DNA of 64,000 nucleotides from the NCBI GenBank assembly GCA_902550805.1, contig CACDAL010000001.1:112777-176776 (forward strand), read 5' to 3'. The position numbers and the translations under genes are program-made. This DNA comes from an uncultured Pelagibacteraceae bacterium (GTDB taxonomy: Bacteria > Pseudomonadota > Alphaproteobacteria > Pelagibacterales > Pelagibacteraceae). The notes below the pieces were generated by a model, which was not told where the DNA came from, searched no databases, and worked only from the letters and a program-made list of their open reading frames with translations. Positions 36,486-48,437 of the stretch are shown here, piece by piece. Each line of letters starts with the position of its first letter. The first letter of the stretch is position 1.

Positions 36486-37571
36486 ATGAGTGATTTCAAA
36501 AATCAAAGCCCATGGGGAAGCCCTCCAGGAGGAGGTGGAAATGGTGGATTTAGAAGAGGACCTACACCGCCAGATATTGATGAAATTATAAGAAAAATTC
36601 AAAATACCATCAACAGATTTATGGGTGGTGGCAAAGGCGGCTCAAAACCAATATTATTTGGTTTAATTGTTCTTTCAATTCTTTGGGCTCTAAGTGGTTT
36701 GTATAGAGTGTTACCTGATGAACAAGGAGTTGTTTTAAGGTTTGGAAAATTTGTAAATACTACTCAACCAGGACTTAATTATCATATGCCATATCCAATA
36801 GAAACCGCTTTAACTCCAAAAGTTACGAAAGTTAATAGAATAGATATTGGATTTAGATCAGAAAGAGATAGTGGTTTTACTTCAGGTGGCGTTGCAGATG
36901 TACCAGAAGAAAGCTTAATGCTAACAGGTGATGAAAATATTGTAAATATCGACTTTTCAGTTTTCTGGGTAATTAAAGATGCAGGAAAGTTTTTATTCAA
37001 AATTCAGGACCCTCAAGGAACAGTTAAAGCGGCAGCAGAAACTGCAATGAGAGAGGTAATAGCAAGATCAAACATTCAACCCATACTAACCGAAGGTAGA
37101 TCGGTGATTGAAACAGATACAGAGGTAATAATTCAACAAATTCTAGATGAGTACAATAGCGGTATTCAAATTACACAGGTACAAACTCAAAAAGCTGACC
37201 CGCCAGATCAAGTAATTGATGCTTTTAGAGATGTGCAGGCAGCAAGAGCAGACATGGAAAGATCAAAAAATGAAGCAGAAGCATATGCAAATGATGTAAT
37301 TCCAAGAGCGCGTGGAGAAGCTGCAAAAATATTACAAGCTGCAGAAGCTTATAAAAAAGAAGTTGTTGCAAAAGCAGAAGGTGAAGCGAGCAGATTCCTT
37401 TCAATTTATAATGAATATGCAAAAGCAAAACAAGTAACCCAAGAGAGAATGTTTTTAGAGACAATGGAAAAAGTATTGGGCGATATAAATAAAATTATAA
37501 TAGATAAAAATGCAGGATCTGGAGTGGTTCCATATCTACCATTACAAGAATTAAAGACAGGTACAAATTAA
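36486..37571 (+). CDS. hflK: FtsH modulator HflK
   Basis: SPFH-domain membrane protein that forms a cage with HflC around FtsH. A Gly/Pro-rich N-terminus (GSPPGGGGNGGFRRGPTPP) and one transmembrane helix (about residues 57-76) precede the SPFH domain (LPDEQGVVLRFGKFVNTTQPGL) and a long Ala/Glu-rich coiled coil. Length 361 residues. The stop overlaps hflC by 1 bp. FtsH itself is at 3.4 kb in this window. Confidence 0.95.
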   Translation: MSDFKNQSPWGSPPGGGGNGGFRRGPTPPDIDEIIRKIQNTINRFMGGGKGGSKPILFGLIVLSILWALSGLYRVLPDEQGVVLRFGKFVNTTQPGLNYHMPYPIETALTPKVTKVNRIDIGFRSERDSGFTSGGVADVPEESLMLTGDENIVNIDFSVFWVIKDAGKFLFKIQDPQGTVKAAAETAMREVIARSNIQPILTEGRSVIETDTEVIIQQILDEYNSGIQITQVQTQKADPPDQVIDAFRDVQAARADMERSKNEAEAYANDVIPRARGEAAKILQAAEAYKKEVVAKAEGEASRFLSIYNEYAKAKQVTQERMFLETMEKVLGDINKIIIDKNAGSGVVPYLPLQELKTGTN

Positions 37572-38440
37572 TGAAAGCTGGAAAAATTTTATTACCGTTA
37601 ATAATTGTTATTGCTGCAACGCTTTTCTTTTCAGTATTTATTGTAAAAGAAGTTAATCAAGCTATCGTTCTGCAGTTTGGTGATCCAAAAAAAATTATTT
37701 CAAAACCAGGTTTAAACTTTAAAATTCCATTTATTCAAAACGTTGTGTTTTTAGATAAAAGAATTTTAAATTTAGATACGCCACCTGAAGAAGTGATTGC
37801 ATCTGACCAAAAACGTTTAATTGTTGATGCATTTGCAAGATTTCAAATTATAGATCCATTAAAATTCTACATTTCAGTTGGCAATGAAAGAGTTGCAAGA
37901 TCTAGATTAGCCACAATTATAAATTCAAGAATAAGAAATGTTTTAGGTCAACAAGAATTACAAACTTTGTTATCTGAAGATAGATCAAAACAAATGGCTT
38001 TAATTCAAGAAGGTGTAAATAATGAAGCTGAAAATTTTGGAATAAAAATTGTTGATGTAAGAATTAAAAGAGCCGACCTTCCACAGGCTAACAGTAATGC
38101 CATCTTTAGAAGAATGCAGACAGAAAGAGAAAGAGAAGCGAAAGAATTTAGAGCAAAAGGTGCGGAAATGGCAGTAACTATAACTTCAACTGCAGATAAA
38201 GAAGTGACTGTGATTTTAGCAGATGCTCAAAAAAAATCTGAGATCATGAAAGGAGAAGGAGATGGTGAAAGAAACAGAATTTTCGCCGATGCCTTTGGAC
38301 AAGATCCAGAGTTCTTTGCTTTCTATAGAGCTATGCAAGCTTATGAAAAATCTCTAATTGGAGGCGAAACATCATTAATACTTTCTCCAGATAGCGAATT
38401 TTTTAAATTTTTTGGAAATATAAAGCCTAAATCAGAATAA
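37571..38440 (+). CDS. hflC: FtsH modulator HflC
   Basis: Partner of HflK. An N-terminal transmembrane helix (about residues 5-25) leads into the SPFH domain (EVNQAIVLQFGDPKKIISKPGL, RILNLDTPPEEVIASDQKRL) and a helical region (RMQTEREREAKEFRAKGAE). Length (289 residues) is standard. It overlaps hflK by 1 bp and is followed 9 bp later by a DUF2065-like gene and degP, the usual alphaproteobacterial order. Confidence 0.95.
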   Translation: MKAGKILLPLIIVIAATLFFSVFIVKEVNQAIVLQFGDPKKIISKPGLNFKIPFIQNVVFLDKRILNLDTPPEEVIASDQKRLIVDAFARFQIIDPLKFYISVGNERVARSRLATIINSRIRNVLGQQELQTLLSEDRSKQMALIQEGVNNEAENFGIKIVDVRIKRADLPQANSNAIFRRMQTEREREAKEFRAKGAEMAVTITSTADKEVTVILADAQKKSEIMKGEGDGERNRIFADAFGQDPEFFAFYRAMQAYEKSLIGGETSLILSPDSEFFKFFGNIKPKSE

Positions 38441-38449
38441 TCATTTGTC

Positions 38450-38635
38450 ATGAAGGAATTGGTCATAGCCTTTGGTCTCTTCTTATTTGTCGAGGGGATT
38501 TTGTACGCCTTATTTCCATCAAAAATGAAAAGTATGCTTTTAAAATTAAATGAAGTGAACAACGGTCAGTTAAGAACAGGCGGATTGATATTTGCAATTA
38601 TAGGATTTATTATTATTTGGTACTTAAAAGGATGA
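38450..38635 (+). CDS. DUF2065-like small inner-membrane protein
   Basis: A 61-residue protein with two hydrophobic helices (LVIAFGLFLFVEGILYALFP and IFAIIGFIIIWYLKG) joined by a basic loop containing LLKLNEVNNGQLRTGG. This matches the DUF2065 (YjeT-like) pattern, and the position between hflC and degP is where such genes are commonly found. Function is unknown. Its TGA overlaps the degP ATG. Confidence 0.85.
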   Translation: MKELVIAFGLFLFVEGILYALFPSKMKSMLLKLNEVNNGQLRTGGLIFAIIGFIIIWYLKG

Positions 38636-40038
38636 AAAAGTATTTAAATTTTTTTTTAGTATTAATTGTTTCTATAAACTTTTCTTTTGCAGCAAATACA
38701 AAAGATATCCCTATATCTTTTGCTGATCTTGCTGAAAGATTAATGCCATCAGTTGTAAATATTGCAACAACAACAACAATTACAACTCAATCTAACCCTT
38801 TTCCTTTCCAGTTTCCTCCAGGCTCACCATTAGAAGACATGTTTCGTGAATTTGGGACTCCTCAACAAAGACAAACCAGCGCTCTAGGATCAGGATTTAT
38901 TATTAATGAAAACGGAATAGTTGTTACAAATAACCATGTAATACAAGGAGCAGAGGACATTTTCGTAAGAGTAAATGGTGATAAAGATTATAAAGCAAAA
39001 GTTTTAGGAGCAGATTCAGGTATGGATTTAGCGGTTTTGCAAATTGAGTCTGATGAAAAATTTAAACCAGTTAAGTTTGGTAACTCTGATGAAGCAAGAA
39101 TTGGAGATTGGGTTATAGCAATTGGAAATCCATTTGGCTTAGGAGGAACTGTTACTGCTGGAATAATTTCTGCAAGAAATAGAAGTATTGGATTATCTAG
39201 ATATGAAGACTTTATTCAAACTGATGCATCTATTAACCAAGGAAATTCCGGCGGACCTTTATTTAATATAAATGGAGATGTTGTAGGTATTAATACGGCT
39301 ATATTAGGTCAGTCAGGATCTATAGGAATTGGTTTTGCCATTCCTGCAAATAGTGCCAAAAAAGTAATTAATCAATTAATTGAATTTGGCGAAACCAAAA
39401 GAGGTTGGCTTGGCGTTAGAATTCAAACTGTTAGTAAAGAAATTGCAGATGTAGAAAAATTAGATAGACCTAGAGGAGCTTTAGTTGCAAGCGTGGCACA
39501 AAATAGTCCATCTGATAAAGCTGGAATAAAAGCTGGAGACATTATTTTAGAATTTGATGGAAAATTAATTAATGAAATGATTGAGTTGCCTAGAATTGTT
39601 GCTGAAACAGATGTTGGTAAAAAAGTAAAAGTAAAAGTCTGGAGAAATAAGAGAGAGTTATATAAAAATATTATACTTGGTAGATTAGAAACTTCAGATG
39701 ATTTTAAAATACAAGGAAAATTAACGGAAAAACCAAAAGAAATTAATATAGAAGGTTTAAAAATTACAGTTAGATTATTAGGTAAAAAAGATGTTGAAGA
39801 AAGAAATTTACCAAAAGGTACTTCTGGAGTAGTGATTACAAAAATAGAACAAGACAGTCCTATTAGTTATTTGGAAGTAAACGATATAATTGTTGAAGCC
39901 CAAAAGAAAAAAATAAAAACCATAGGTGATTTTGATAATATAGTTAAAATGACGTTAAAAAGTTCACAAAAAACATTATTAATTGCAGTTTACAATAAAC
40001 AAAATCAAAGAAGATATATTGGTGTTAAACTAGATTGA
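38632..40038 (+). CDS. degP: Periplasmic serine protease DegP/HtrA (Do family)
   Basis: Envelope protease/chaperone. I use the ATG at 38632, which gives a clean signal peptide (MKKYLNFFLVLIVSINFSFA) and overlaps the DUF2065-like stop. The catalytic triad is seen in TNNHVIQGAE (His), DSGMDLAVLQI (Asp) and INQGNSGGPLFN (Ser). Two PDZ domains follow (RGWLGVRIQTV onward, and a second from about residue 380). At 468 residues it is normal. Its position downstream of hflKC suggests one membrane-quality-control operon. Confidence 0.95.
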   Translation: MKKYLNFFLVLIVSINFSFAANTKDIPISFADLAERLMPSVVNIATTTTITTQSNPFPFQFPPGSPLEDMFREFGTPQQRQTSALGSGFIINENGIVVTNNHVIQGAEDIFVRVNGDKDYKAKVLGADSGMDLAVLQIESDEKFKPVKFGNSDEARIGDWVIAIGNPFGLGGTVTAGIISARNRSIGLSRYEDFIQTDASINQGNSGGPLFNINGDVVGINTAILGQSGSIGIGFAIPANSAKKVINQLIEFGETKRGWLGVRIQTVSKEIADVEKLDRPRGALVASVAQNSPSDKAGIKAGDIILEFDGKLINEMIELPRIVAETDVGKKVKVKVWRNKRELYKNIILGRLETSDDFKIQGKLTEKPKEINIEGLKITVRLLGKKDVEERNLPKGTSGVVITKIEQDSPISYLEVNDIIVEAQKKKIKTIGDFDNIVKMTLKSSQKTLLIAVYNKQNQRRYIGVKLD

Positions 40039-40949
40039 TGATGGACCTCAAGTCCAAAATAATTTTAATAGCAGGCCCCACTGCTTCCGGAAAATCAAAT
40101 TTTGCAGTTAAACTAGCAAAAAAAATAAATGGTGAAATTGTTAATGCAGATAGTATGCAGGTTTATAAGGAATTGAAAATATTAACAGCAAGGCCTAACA
40201 ATAAAGAATATCAAAATATAAAACATCATTTATATGGATTTCAAAGTGTTAGGAAAAAATTTTCAACTGGGAATTGGCTAAATCTTGTAACAAAAAAAAT
40301 ACAGTCAATAAGAAAAAGAAAAAAAATACCAATAATTGTGGGCGGAACTGGTTTATATTTTAAAGCCTTAACTTATGGTTTAGTTAAAATTCCAAACATT
40401 CCAATTAGATTTAGAAACAAAATAAGATCTCTTCAAAAAAAAATAGGTCAAAAAAAATTTTTTAAAGAATTAATTAAGATAGATCCATTAATTAAAAATA
40501 GAATTATTCCAACAGATGTTCAAAGGTCAATAAGAGCTTATGAAGTTAAGACTTACACAAACAAATCATTAATTGATTGGTTTAAAAACACCAAGTCAAA
40601 GTTTACTGAAGAAGATTTTTTTAAAATTTATATCGATTTTCCAAGATCTGAATTATTAGAAAAGATCTCAAAACGAACAGAGCAGATGATGAAACTAGGA
40701 GCTGTCAAAGAGGTAAAAAAATTTTTAAAATTGAAAATAAAAAAAGATAGTACTTCAAATAAAGTGATTGGCATTAATGAAATTAGAGATTTTCTAGTAA
40801 AAAATTCAACTTTAGACGAAGTTAAGGAAAGAATTTCAATAAAAACAAGGCAATACGCCAAAAGACAAAGTACATGGTCTAGAGGTCAGATGATGAATTG
40901 GCATAGATTGAATTCAAAAGATTTAAATAAATTTTTAAAAAAAATATAA
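40035..40949 (+). CDS. miaA: tRNA dimethylallyltransferase
   Basis: Adds an isopentenyl group to A37 of UNN-decoding tRNAs. The P-loop is IAGPTASGKSNFAVKLA, followed by VNADSMQVYKELKILTARP and IIVGGTGLYFKALTYG, all diagnostic. The C-terminal RISIKTRQYAKRQSTWSRGQ is the conserved tail. Length (304 residues) is standard. It overlaps degP by 4 bp; tandem ATGs at 40035 and 40038 are both possible starts. Confidence 0.96.
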   Translation: MMMDLKSKIILIAGPTASGKSNFAVKLAKKINGEIVNADSMQVYKELKILTARPNNKEYQNIKHHLYGFQSVRKKFSTGNWLNLVTKKIQSIRKRKKIPIIVGGTGLYFKALTYGLVKIPNIPIRFRNKIRSLQKKIGQKKFFKELIKIDPLIKNRIIPTDVQRSIRAYEVKTYTNKSLIDWFKNTKSKFTEEDFFKIYIDFPRSELLEKISKRTEQMMKLGAVKEVKKFLKLKIKKDSTSNKVIGINEIRDFLVKNSTLDEVKERISIKTRQYAKRQSTWSRGQMMNWHRLNSKDLNKFLKKI

Positions 40950-41002
40950 TTTAATCGTTCAAAAACTTGACCAATGAGCACAACTTCAGCTAGATTGGCT
41001 GA

Positions 41003-42769
41003 ATGTCAAAATTATATTCAGGAGCTGAGATTGTATTCAAGTGCCTTGAGGATCAAGATGTAAGTAATATCTTTGGCTACCCAGGAGGAGCAGTTCTTCC
41101 AATTTATGACGAATTAAAAAACTTTAAATCAATCAAACATATTTTAGTAAGACATGAGCAGGGAGCAGGTCATGCTGCTGAAGGTTATGCAAGATCAACA
41201 GGCAAAGCAGGAGTATTATTGGTTACTTCAGGTCCGGGAGCAACTAATGCTGTCACTGCCTTAACAGATGCTTATATGGATTCTGTTCCTCTAGTTTGTA
41301 TAACAGGGCAAGTCCCAACACACTTAATTGGAACAGATGCTTTTCAAGAATGCGATACAACAGGCATAACAAGACCTTGTACAAAACATAACTGGCTGGT
41401 GAAAGACATAAAAGATTTAGCCCATGTTATTCATAAAGCTTTTGAAGTAGCAACCACAGGAAGACCGGGTCCTGTTTTGGTTGATATTCCTAAAGATATT
41501 CAGTTTCAAAAAACAGCTTATAAAAAATATAAAAAACAAAAAAAAATAAACGGCAAGTCACACAATAATTTCTCACAAGAAAATATAGATGATCTTATTC
41601 ATCTAATTACAAAGTCTTCTAAACCTATTTTTTATACTGGAGGTGGAGTTATTAACTCTGGACCTAAAGCTAGTGAATTATTAAGAGAATTTGTTCATGC
41701 TACAGGTTTTCCAATAACGACAACTTTGCAGGGGCTAGGTTCTTTCCCAGCAGACGATGGTCAGTTTTTAGGTATGCTTGGTATGCACGGAACCTATGAA
41801 GCAAATAACGCAATGTATGAATGTGATTTAATGATAAATATTGGCGCAAGATTTGATGATAGAATTACTGGAAAGATTGATGAATTTTCTCCGAAGTCTA
41901 AAAAAGTTCATATTGATATTGATCCATCGTCAATCAATAAAAATGTAAAAGTTGATTTAGCAATTGTAGGAGATGTCAAATCAGTAATTACTTCAGCTAT
42001 AAAAAGTTTAAAGAAGAAAAAATCAAATTTTGTTAAATCAAATAAACAAAAAACTTCTAAGTGGTGGGAAAAAATTCAAAAGTGGAGATCAAAAAGGTCT
42101 TTAGACTATATTGGTAGCGAAGAAACTATTAAACCTCAATATGCAATTGAAAGGTTGTATGAGCTTACTAAGGATAAAGATGCTTACATAACAACAGAAG
42201 TTGGCCAGCATCAAATGTGGGCAGCTCAACACTATAAATTTAATAAACCAAATAGATGGATGACATCTGGAGGTTTGGGAACAATGGGTTACGGTTTACC
42301 AGCAGCTGTTGGTGTTCAAGTAGCTCATCCAAATAAATTGGTAATCGATATTGCAGGAGAGGCATCTGTACTAATGACCATGCAAGAGATGTCGACAGCT
42401 GTTCAATATGGATTACCGATCAAAATATTTATTTTGAACAATGAATACATGGGAATGGTTAGACAATGGCAAGAATTATTGCATGATAAAAATTATTCTG
42501 AAAGTTATACAGCGGCTCTTCCTGACTTTGTTAAATTAGCAGAAGCATATGGTTGCGTTGGATTAAGAGCAAAAACACCCGAAGAATTAGATGATAAAAT
42601 TATTGAAATGTTGAATACTGATAGACCGGTTATTTTTGATTGTATGGTAGATAAACAAGAAAACTGTTTTCCAATGATTCCATCAGGAAAACCTCATAAT
42701 CAGATGTTATTGGGGCCAAAAGATCAAAAAGAAAAGAAAATTACAGGAAAAGGAAAAACTTTAGTTTAA
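41003..42769 (+). CDS. ilvB: Acetolactate synthase large subunit
   Basis: Thiamin-diphosphate enzyme of isoleucine/valine/leucine synthesis. Features are the N-terminal FGYPGGAVLPIYDEL, the catalytic Glu in VRHEQGAGHAAEGYAR, the FAD region GMHGTYEANNAMYECDLM and the C-terminal ThDP motif DIAGEASVLMTMQEMSTAVQYGLPIKIFILNN. In that motif the usual GDG is GEA, a variation seen here directly. Length (588 residues) is normal. ilvH overlaps by 1 bp. Confidence 0.96.
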   Translation: MSKLYSGAEIVFKCLEDQDVSNIFGYPGGAVLPIYDELKNFKSIKHILVRHEQGAGHAAEGYARSTGKAGVLLVTSGPGATNAVTALTDAYMDSVPLVCITGQVPTHLIGTDAFQECDTTGITRPCTKHNWLVKDIKDLAHVIHKAFEVATTGRPGPVLVDIPKDIQFQKTAYKKYKKQKKINGKSHNNFSQENIDDLIHLITKSSKPIFYTGGGVINSGPKASELLREFVHATGFPITTTLQGLGSFPADDGQFLGMLGMHGTYEANNAMYECDLMINIGARFDDRITGKIDEFSPKSKKVHIDIDPSSINKNVKVDLAIVGDVKSVITSAIKSLKKKKSNFVKSNKQKTSKWWEKIQKWRSKRSLDYIGSEETIKPQYAIERLYELTKDKDAYITTEVGQHQMWAAQHYKFNKPNRWMTSGGLGTMGYGLPAAVGVQVAHPNKLVIDIAGEASVLMTMQEMSTAVQYGLPIKIFILNNEYMGMVRQWQELLHDKNYSESYTAALPDFVKLAEAYGCVGLRAKTPEELDDKIIEMLNTDRPVIFDCMVDKQENCFPMIPSGKPHNQMLLGPKDQKEKKITGKGKTLV

Positions 42770-43317
42770 TGGCAAATACAAAATCAGCATATAGTTTTGC
42801 GGGCAAAAAACAAAAACTTGATACTCATATCATTGTAGTTTGGGTAGATAATGAAGCTGGAGTTTTAGCAAGAGTTGTAGGTCTTTTTTCAGGAAGAGGC
42901 TATAATATTGAGTCCTTAGCAGTTGCGGAAATTGACCAAAAATTAAATATTTCAAGGATTACTATTGTAACCACAGGAACGCCTCAAGTTATAGATCAAA
43001 TTAAGTTACAATTAAAAAAACTTGTTCCTGTTCATAAAGTTGCAGACTTCAAAAGAGAAGACAATAATGTTATTTTTAAAGAAATGGCATTATTTAAGAT
43101 TGTCGGGAGCAAAAATAAATTAGAGAAAGCTTTTAAAGCTTGTAAAAAGTATAACGCTGTATTATTGGATAAAACAAATAAATCTAACGTAATTCAAATT
43201 ACTGCACTTAGAAGAGAAATAGATAATATGGTACAAAATTTAAAAAAATTTGGTTTAGTAAGTGTTTCACGAACAGGAGCAGTTGCTATGACAAGAGGGG
43301 CTGAAGTATTTAAATAA
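42769..43317 (+). CDS. ilvH: Acetolactate synthase small (regulatory) subunit
   Basis: Regulatory subunit that confers valine feedback control. The N-terminal ACT domain is DNEAGVLARVVGLFSGRGYNIESLAV, preceded by a short basic extension, and a C-terminal ALS-type domain follows. Length (182 residues) is standard. It overlaps ilvB by 1 bp and precedes ilvC by 16 bp. Confidence 0.96.
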   Translation: MANTKSAYSFAGKKQKLDTHIIVVWVDNEAGVLARVVGLFSGRGYNIESLAVAEIDQKLNISRITIVTTGTPQVIDQIKLQLKKLVPVHKVADFKREDNNVIFKEMALFKIVGSKNKLEKAFKACKKYNAVLLDKTNKSNVIQITALRREIDNMVQNLKKFGLVSVSRTGAVAMTRGAEVFK

Positions 43318-43321
43318 TTAA

Positions 43322-44356
<1,035 letters not shown>

Positions 44357-44372
44357 ATCCATAAAGATAATT

Positions 44373-44398
44373 TTGGGCAGAAAAGCCCAATTTATTTT
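44373..44398 (+). terminator. Rho-independent terminator after ilvC
   Basis: TTGGGC and GCCCAA form a 6-bp stem with a 6-nt loop, followed by TTTATTTT. It closes the ilvBHC transcript 17 bp after the ilvC stop and separates it from leuA. Confidence 0.8.
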
Positions 44399-44444
44399 GC
44401 AATCTGAGCGTGAGCATGTATGATGTTCAAGCTAAAAAAAAATT

Positions 44445-46034
44445 ATGTCAGACAAAAACAGAGTTTATATATTCGATACTACGATGCGAGATGGTGAACA
44501 ATCACCAGGAGCATCAATGAGTTTGGAAGAAAAAATCCAAATCGCAAGAGTATTTGACGAGCTTGGTATTGATATAATTGAAGCAGGTTTTCCGATTGCT
44601 TCCCCAGGTGACTTTGAAGCAGTATCTGAAGTAAGCAAAATATTAAAAAAATCTATTCCAGCCGGTTTGGCGAGACACTCTAAAAAAGACATTGATAGAT
44701 GTTATGAAGCATTAAAGCACGCACCAAGATTTAGAATTCATACATTCATATCAACAAGTCCATTACACATGAAGCACAAGTTAAACAAATCTCCAGAAGA
44801 AGTATACGAGTCAATTAAAGAGCATGTGACTTATGCAAGAAAATTTACAGATGATGTAGAATGGTCTTGTGAAGATGGAACAAGAACTGATATGGATTAT
44901 ATGTGTAAAACAGTAGAATTAGCAATTAATTGTGGTGCAAAAACTATAAATATTCCAGATACAGTAGGTTATACAGTTCCTTCAGAATTTACAAAAATTA
45001 TTCAAACTTTATTAAACAAAGTTCCAAATATTGATAAAGCAATTTTATCTACTCATTGTCATAACGATTTAGGTTTAGCAGTTGCAAATTCTCTAGCAGG
45101 TGTGCAAGCAGGAGCTAGACAAATAGAATGTACTATTAATGGAATTGGAGAAAGAGCTGGTAATGCCGCTCTTGAAGAGGTTGTCATGGCAATGAAAACA
45201 AGACCAGACTTAATGCCTTATGAAACTGGAATTAACACAACACTTTTAAGCAAAGCTTCAAAAATTGTTTCAAATGCAACAGGATTTCCTGTTCAATACA
45301 ATAAAGCAATAGTTGGAAAAAATGCTTTTGCACATGAAGCCGGAATTCATCAAGATGGAATGTTGAAAAATAGACAAACTTACGAAATTATGACACCAGA
45401 AAGTGTTGGAGTTAAACAAACTTCTTTGGTGATGGGTAAACATTCAGGAAGACATGCATTTAAAGATAAATTAATAAGCTTGGGATATGTTGATGTTACA
45501 GACGATGTTATAGGAAATGCATTTGGTAAATTTAAAGTTTTAGCAGATAAGAAAAAACATGTTTACGATGAAGATATTATTGCATTAGTTGATGATAGTT
45601 TAATTGTTGATAACAAAGTTAACGCAATCAACTTAAAATCATTAAAGGTTTTTGCCGGCACTGGCGAACCTCAAAAAGCAGATATGACTTTAGATGTTTT
45701 TGGAGAAGTAAAAACAGCAACAGAAACAGGTGATGGTCCAGTTGATGCTATATTCAAATGCATAAAAACACTTTATCCGCACGATGTAAATTTACAGCTT
45801 TATCAAGTGCATGCCGTAACAGAAGGAACTGATGCTCAAGCAACAGTAAGTGTTAGAATTGAAGAAAATGGCAAAACTACAGTTGGACAGGCTTCTGATA
45901 CCGATACTCTGGTTGCCTCAGCAAATGCTTATATAAATGCTTTAAATAAGATGATTATTAAAAGAGAAAAAACTTCACCAGAACAAAATTATGAAAATAA
46001 ACTTAACGAAAAACAGAAAATGAAAGGAATATAA
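44445..46034 (+). CDS. leuA: 2-isopropylmalate synthase
   Basis: First step of leucine synthesis, condensing acetyl-CoA with 2-oxoisovalerate. The TIM barrel opens YIFDTTMRDGEQSPGASMS and contains EAGFPIASPGDFEAV, STHCHNDLGLAVANSLAGVQAGARQIECT and the GIGERAGNAALEEVVMA motif. HEAGIHQDGMLKNRQTYEIM follows, then a C-terminal allosteric domain (from about residue 390) for leucine feedback. Length (529 residues) is standard. It is separate from ilvC by 88 bp including a terminator. Confidence 0.97.
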   Translation: MSDKNRVYIFDTTMRDGEQSPGASMSLEEKIQIARVFDELGIDIIEAGFPIASPGDFEAVSEVSKILKKSIPAGLARHSKKDIDRCYEALKHAPRFRIHTFISTSPLHMKHKLNKSPEEVYESIKEHVTYARKFTDDVEWSCEDGTRTDMDYMCKTVELAINCGAKTINIPDTVGYTVPSEFTKIIQTLLNKVPNIDKAILSTHCHNDLGLAVANSLAGVQAGARQIECTINGIGERAGNAALEEVVMAMKTRPDLMPYETGINTTLLSKASKIVSNATGFPVQYNKAIVGKNAFAHEAGIHQDGMLKNRQTYEIMTPESVGVKQTSLVMGKHSGRHAFKDKLISLGYVDVTDDVIGNAFGKFKVLADKKKHVYDEDIIALVDDSLIVDNKVNAINLKSLKVFAGTGEPQKADMTLDVFGEVKTATETGDGPVDAIFKCIKTLYPHDVNLQLYQVHAVTEGTDAQATVSVRIEENGKTTVGQASDTDTLVASANAYINALNKMIIKREKTSPEQNYENKLNEKQKMKGI

Positions 46035-47069
<1,035 letters not shown>

Positions 47070-47075
47070 AACAGT

Positions 47076-47912
47076 ATGTCCACAGAAACGGATAGAGATG
47101 ATTTTATAATTTCTATTCGATACGCTTTTTTAAATAAGGGAACTCGTCAAAAATTCTCGTTGTTTACTCTTTTAATTGTTTCAATATTAGTTTTGTCCTT
47201 AGAGTATTTTAAATCAGGACCGGTAGACAAATTTAGATCTATCACAAAAGATTTTATTTTTAAAGGATCTTATGTCATTTCAGTTCCTTTTATATTTATC
47301 AAAGACAATTACTTTGTTTTGCAAGATCATTTGAGAATGTACGATAAATATGAAATTTTAAAAAAAAAAGATTTAAGATTAGAAAGTTTGAAATATGAAA
47401 TTGAATTTTTTAAAGAAGAGAATAATAAACTAAAGAAATTGATAGATGAAAAAACTTTAATTTCAGAAAATTATCTTTTAACAAAAGTTTTATTAGATCA
47501 GCAAAGTCCATATTTAAAATCGGTAATAATTAACAAGGGATTTAAGCATGGCTTAAAAAACGGCACAGCCGTATTGGATAATTCTTATTATGTTGGAAAG
47601 ATTATTGATGTTAATCATTTAACATCAAGAGTTTTACTGGCTAGCGACTTAAATAGCAAAATACCTGTGATAATTGAGCCAGGCAGCATAAGTGCAATTT
47701 TATCAGGTAATGGAAATAATGATTATGCTGAACTGGAATTTTTACCTAAAAATGATCAAATTGAAAATGGATATATAGTCTATACTTCAGGAATTGATGG
47801 ATATATTTCTGCGGCAATACCGGTAGGAAAAATTTTTATTGAAGGAAATAATAAATTTGTAAAATTTTTGTCTAATCTTAATCAACTTGAATTTGTAAAA
47901 ATAAATTATTAA
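47076..47912 (+). CDS. mreC: Rod-shape-determining protein MreC
   Basis: Periplasmic scaffold of the elongasome. A cytoplasmic N-terminus and one transmembrane helix (about residues 28-44) are followed by a coiled coil (KKDLRLESLKYEIEFFKEEN) and the beta-rich MreC domain (VIINKGFKHGLKNGTAVLD, VGKIIDVNHLTSRVLLASDLNSKIPV). Length (278 residues) is standard. It lies between mreB and mreD with gaps of 6 and 3 bp. Confidence 0.94.
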   Translation: MSTETDRDDFIISIRYAFLNKGTRQKFSLFTLLIVSILVLSLEYFKSGPVDKFRSITKDFIFKGSYVISVPFIFIKDNYFVLQDHLRMYDKYEILKKKDLRLESLKYEIEFFKEENNKLKKLIDEKTLISENYLLTKVLLDQQSPYLKSVIINKGFKHGLKNGTAVLDNSYYVGKIIDVNHLTSRVLLASDLNSKIPVIIEPGSISAILSGNGNNDYAELEFLPKNDQIENGYIVYTSGIDGYISAAIPVGKIFIEGNNKFVKFLSNLNQLEFVKINY

Positions 47913-47915
47913 AAA

Positions 47916-48437
47916 ATGAATACAATTACTAGATTATTATTTAAAAATTTAATTAATAGTTTTCCAATCATAATTTTATTTCTCTTAGCTTTTACTGGTT
48001 TTGATTTTTCATTGTTTTTTTTTGGAAAAAATTTTTCATTTAATTTTATCTATATAGTTATATTTTACTGGATACTAAAAAAACCTGACACAATTGGTTA
48101 TGGTCTTGTATTTTTTGCAGGCTTAATTAATGATGTGGTGCAAAATTTTCCAATTGGAATTTCTTCTATAAACTTTTTATTATTATGTGTAATTACTTCA
48201 TTTATAAGATCAAGAACTCTTTTACCAAACTTACTATATGATTGGATTTTATTTTTCGTAGCAATTACAATAATTAGTTCAATTAATTACAGCATTCTCG
48301 CTATTATATTTGATTCTCCAATTAGGTATGGAACGTTAATGTTTAACTCTTTTATTACTTTTGTCATTTATCCAATTTTTTCTAAAATTTTTGATTTAAT
48401 TAATTTAATACATTTGAGGCAACAAGATGCTGAATAG
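47916..48437 (+). CDS. mreD: Rod-shape-determining protein MreD
   Basis: Inner-membrane partner of MreC. The 173-residue protein has about five hydrophobic helices and the family signature region YWILKKPDTIGYGLVFFAGLINDVVQNFPIG, whose central GLxxD lies between helices. The sequence is poorly conserved in general, so position between mreC and mrdA carries weight. It overlaps mrdA by 11 bp. Confidence 0.88.
   Translation: MNTITRLLFKNLINSFPIIILFLLAFTGFDFSLFFFGKNFSFNFIYIVIFYWILKKPDTIGYGLVFFAGLINDVVQNFPIGISSINFLLLCVITSFIRSRTLLPNLLYDWILFFVAITIISSINYSILAIIFDSPIRYGTLMFNSFITFVIYPIFSKIFDLINLIHLRQQDAE

Noticed and set aside
40974..41063. 29-codon upstream ORF overlapping the start of ilvB, considered as an attenuation leader peptide
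   Set aside because: It has few Leu/Ile/Val codons in a row, no terminator/antiterminator pair follows, and it runs into the ilvB coding region; chance overlap is more likely.
42769..42850. ilvB GEA in place of GDG considered as a sign of an inactive enzyme
   Set aside because: The rest of the ThDP motif and the catalytic Glu are intact, and the gene is in a complete ilvBHC operon, so a tolerated substitution is more likely.
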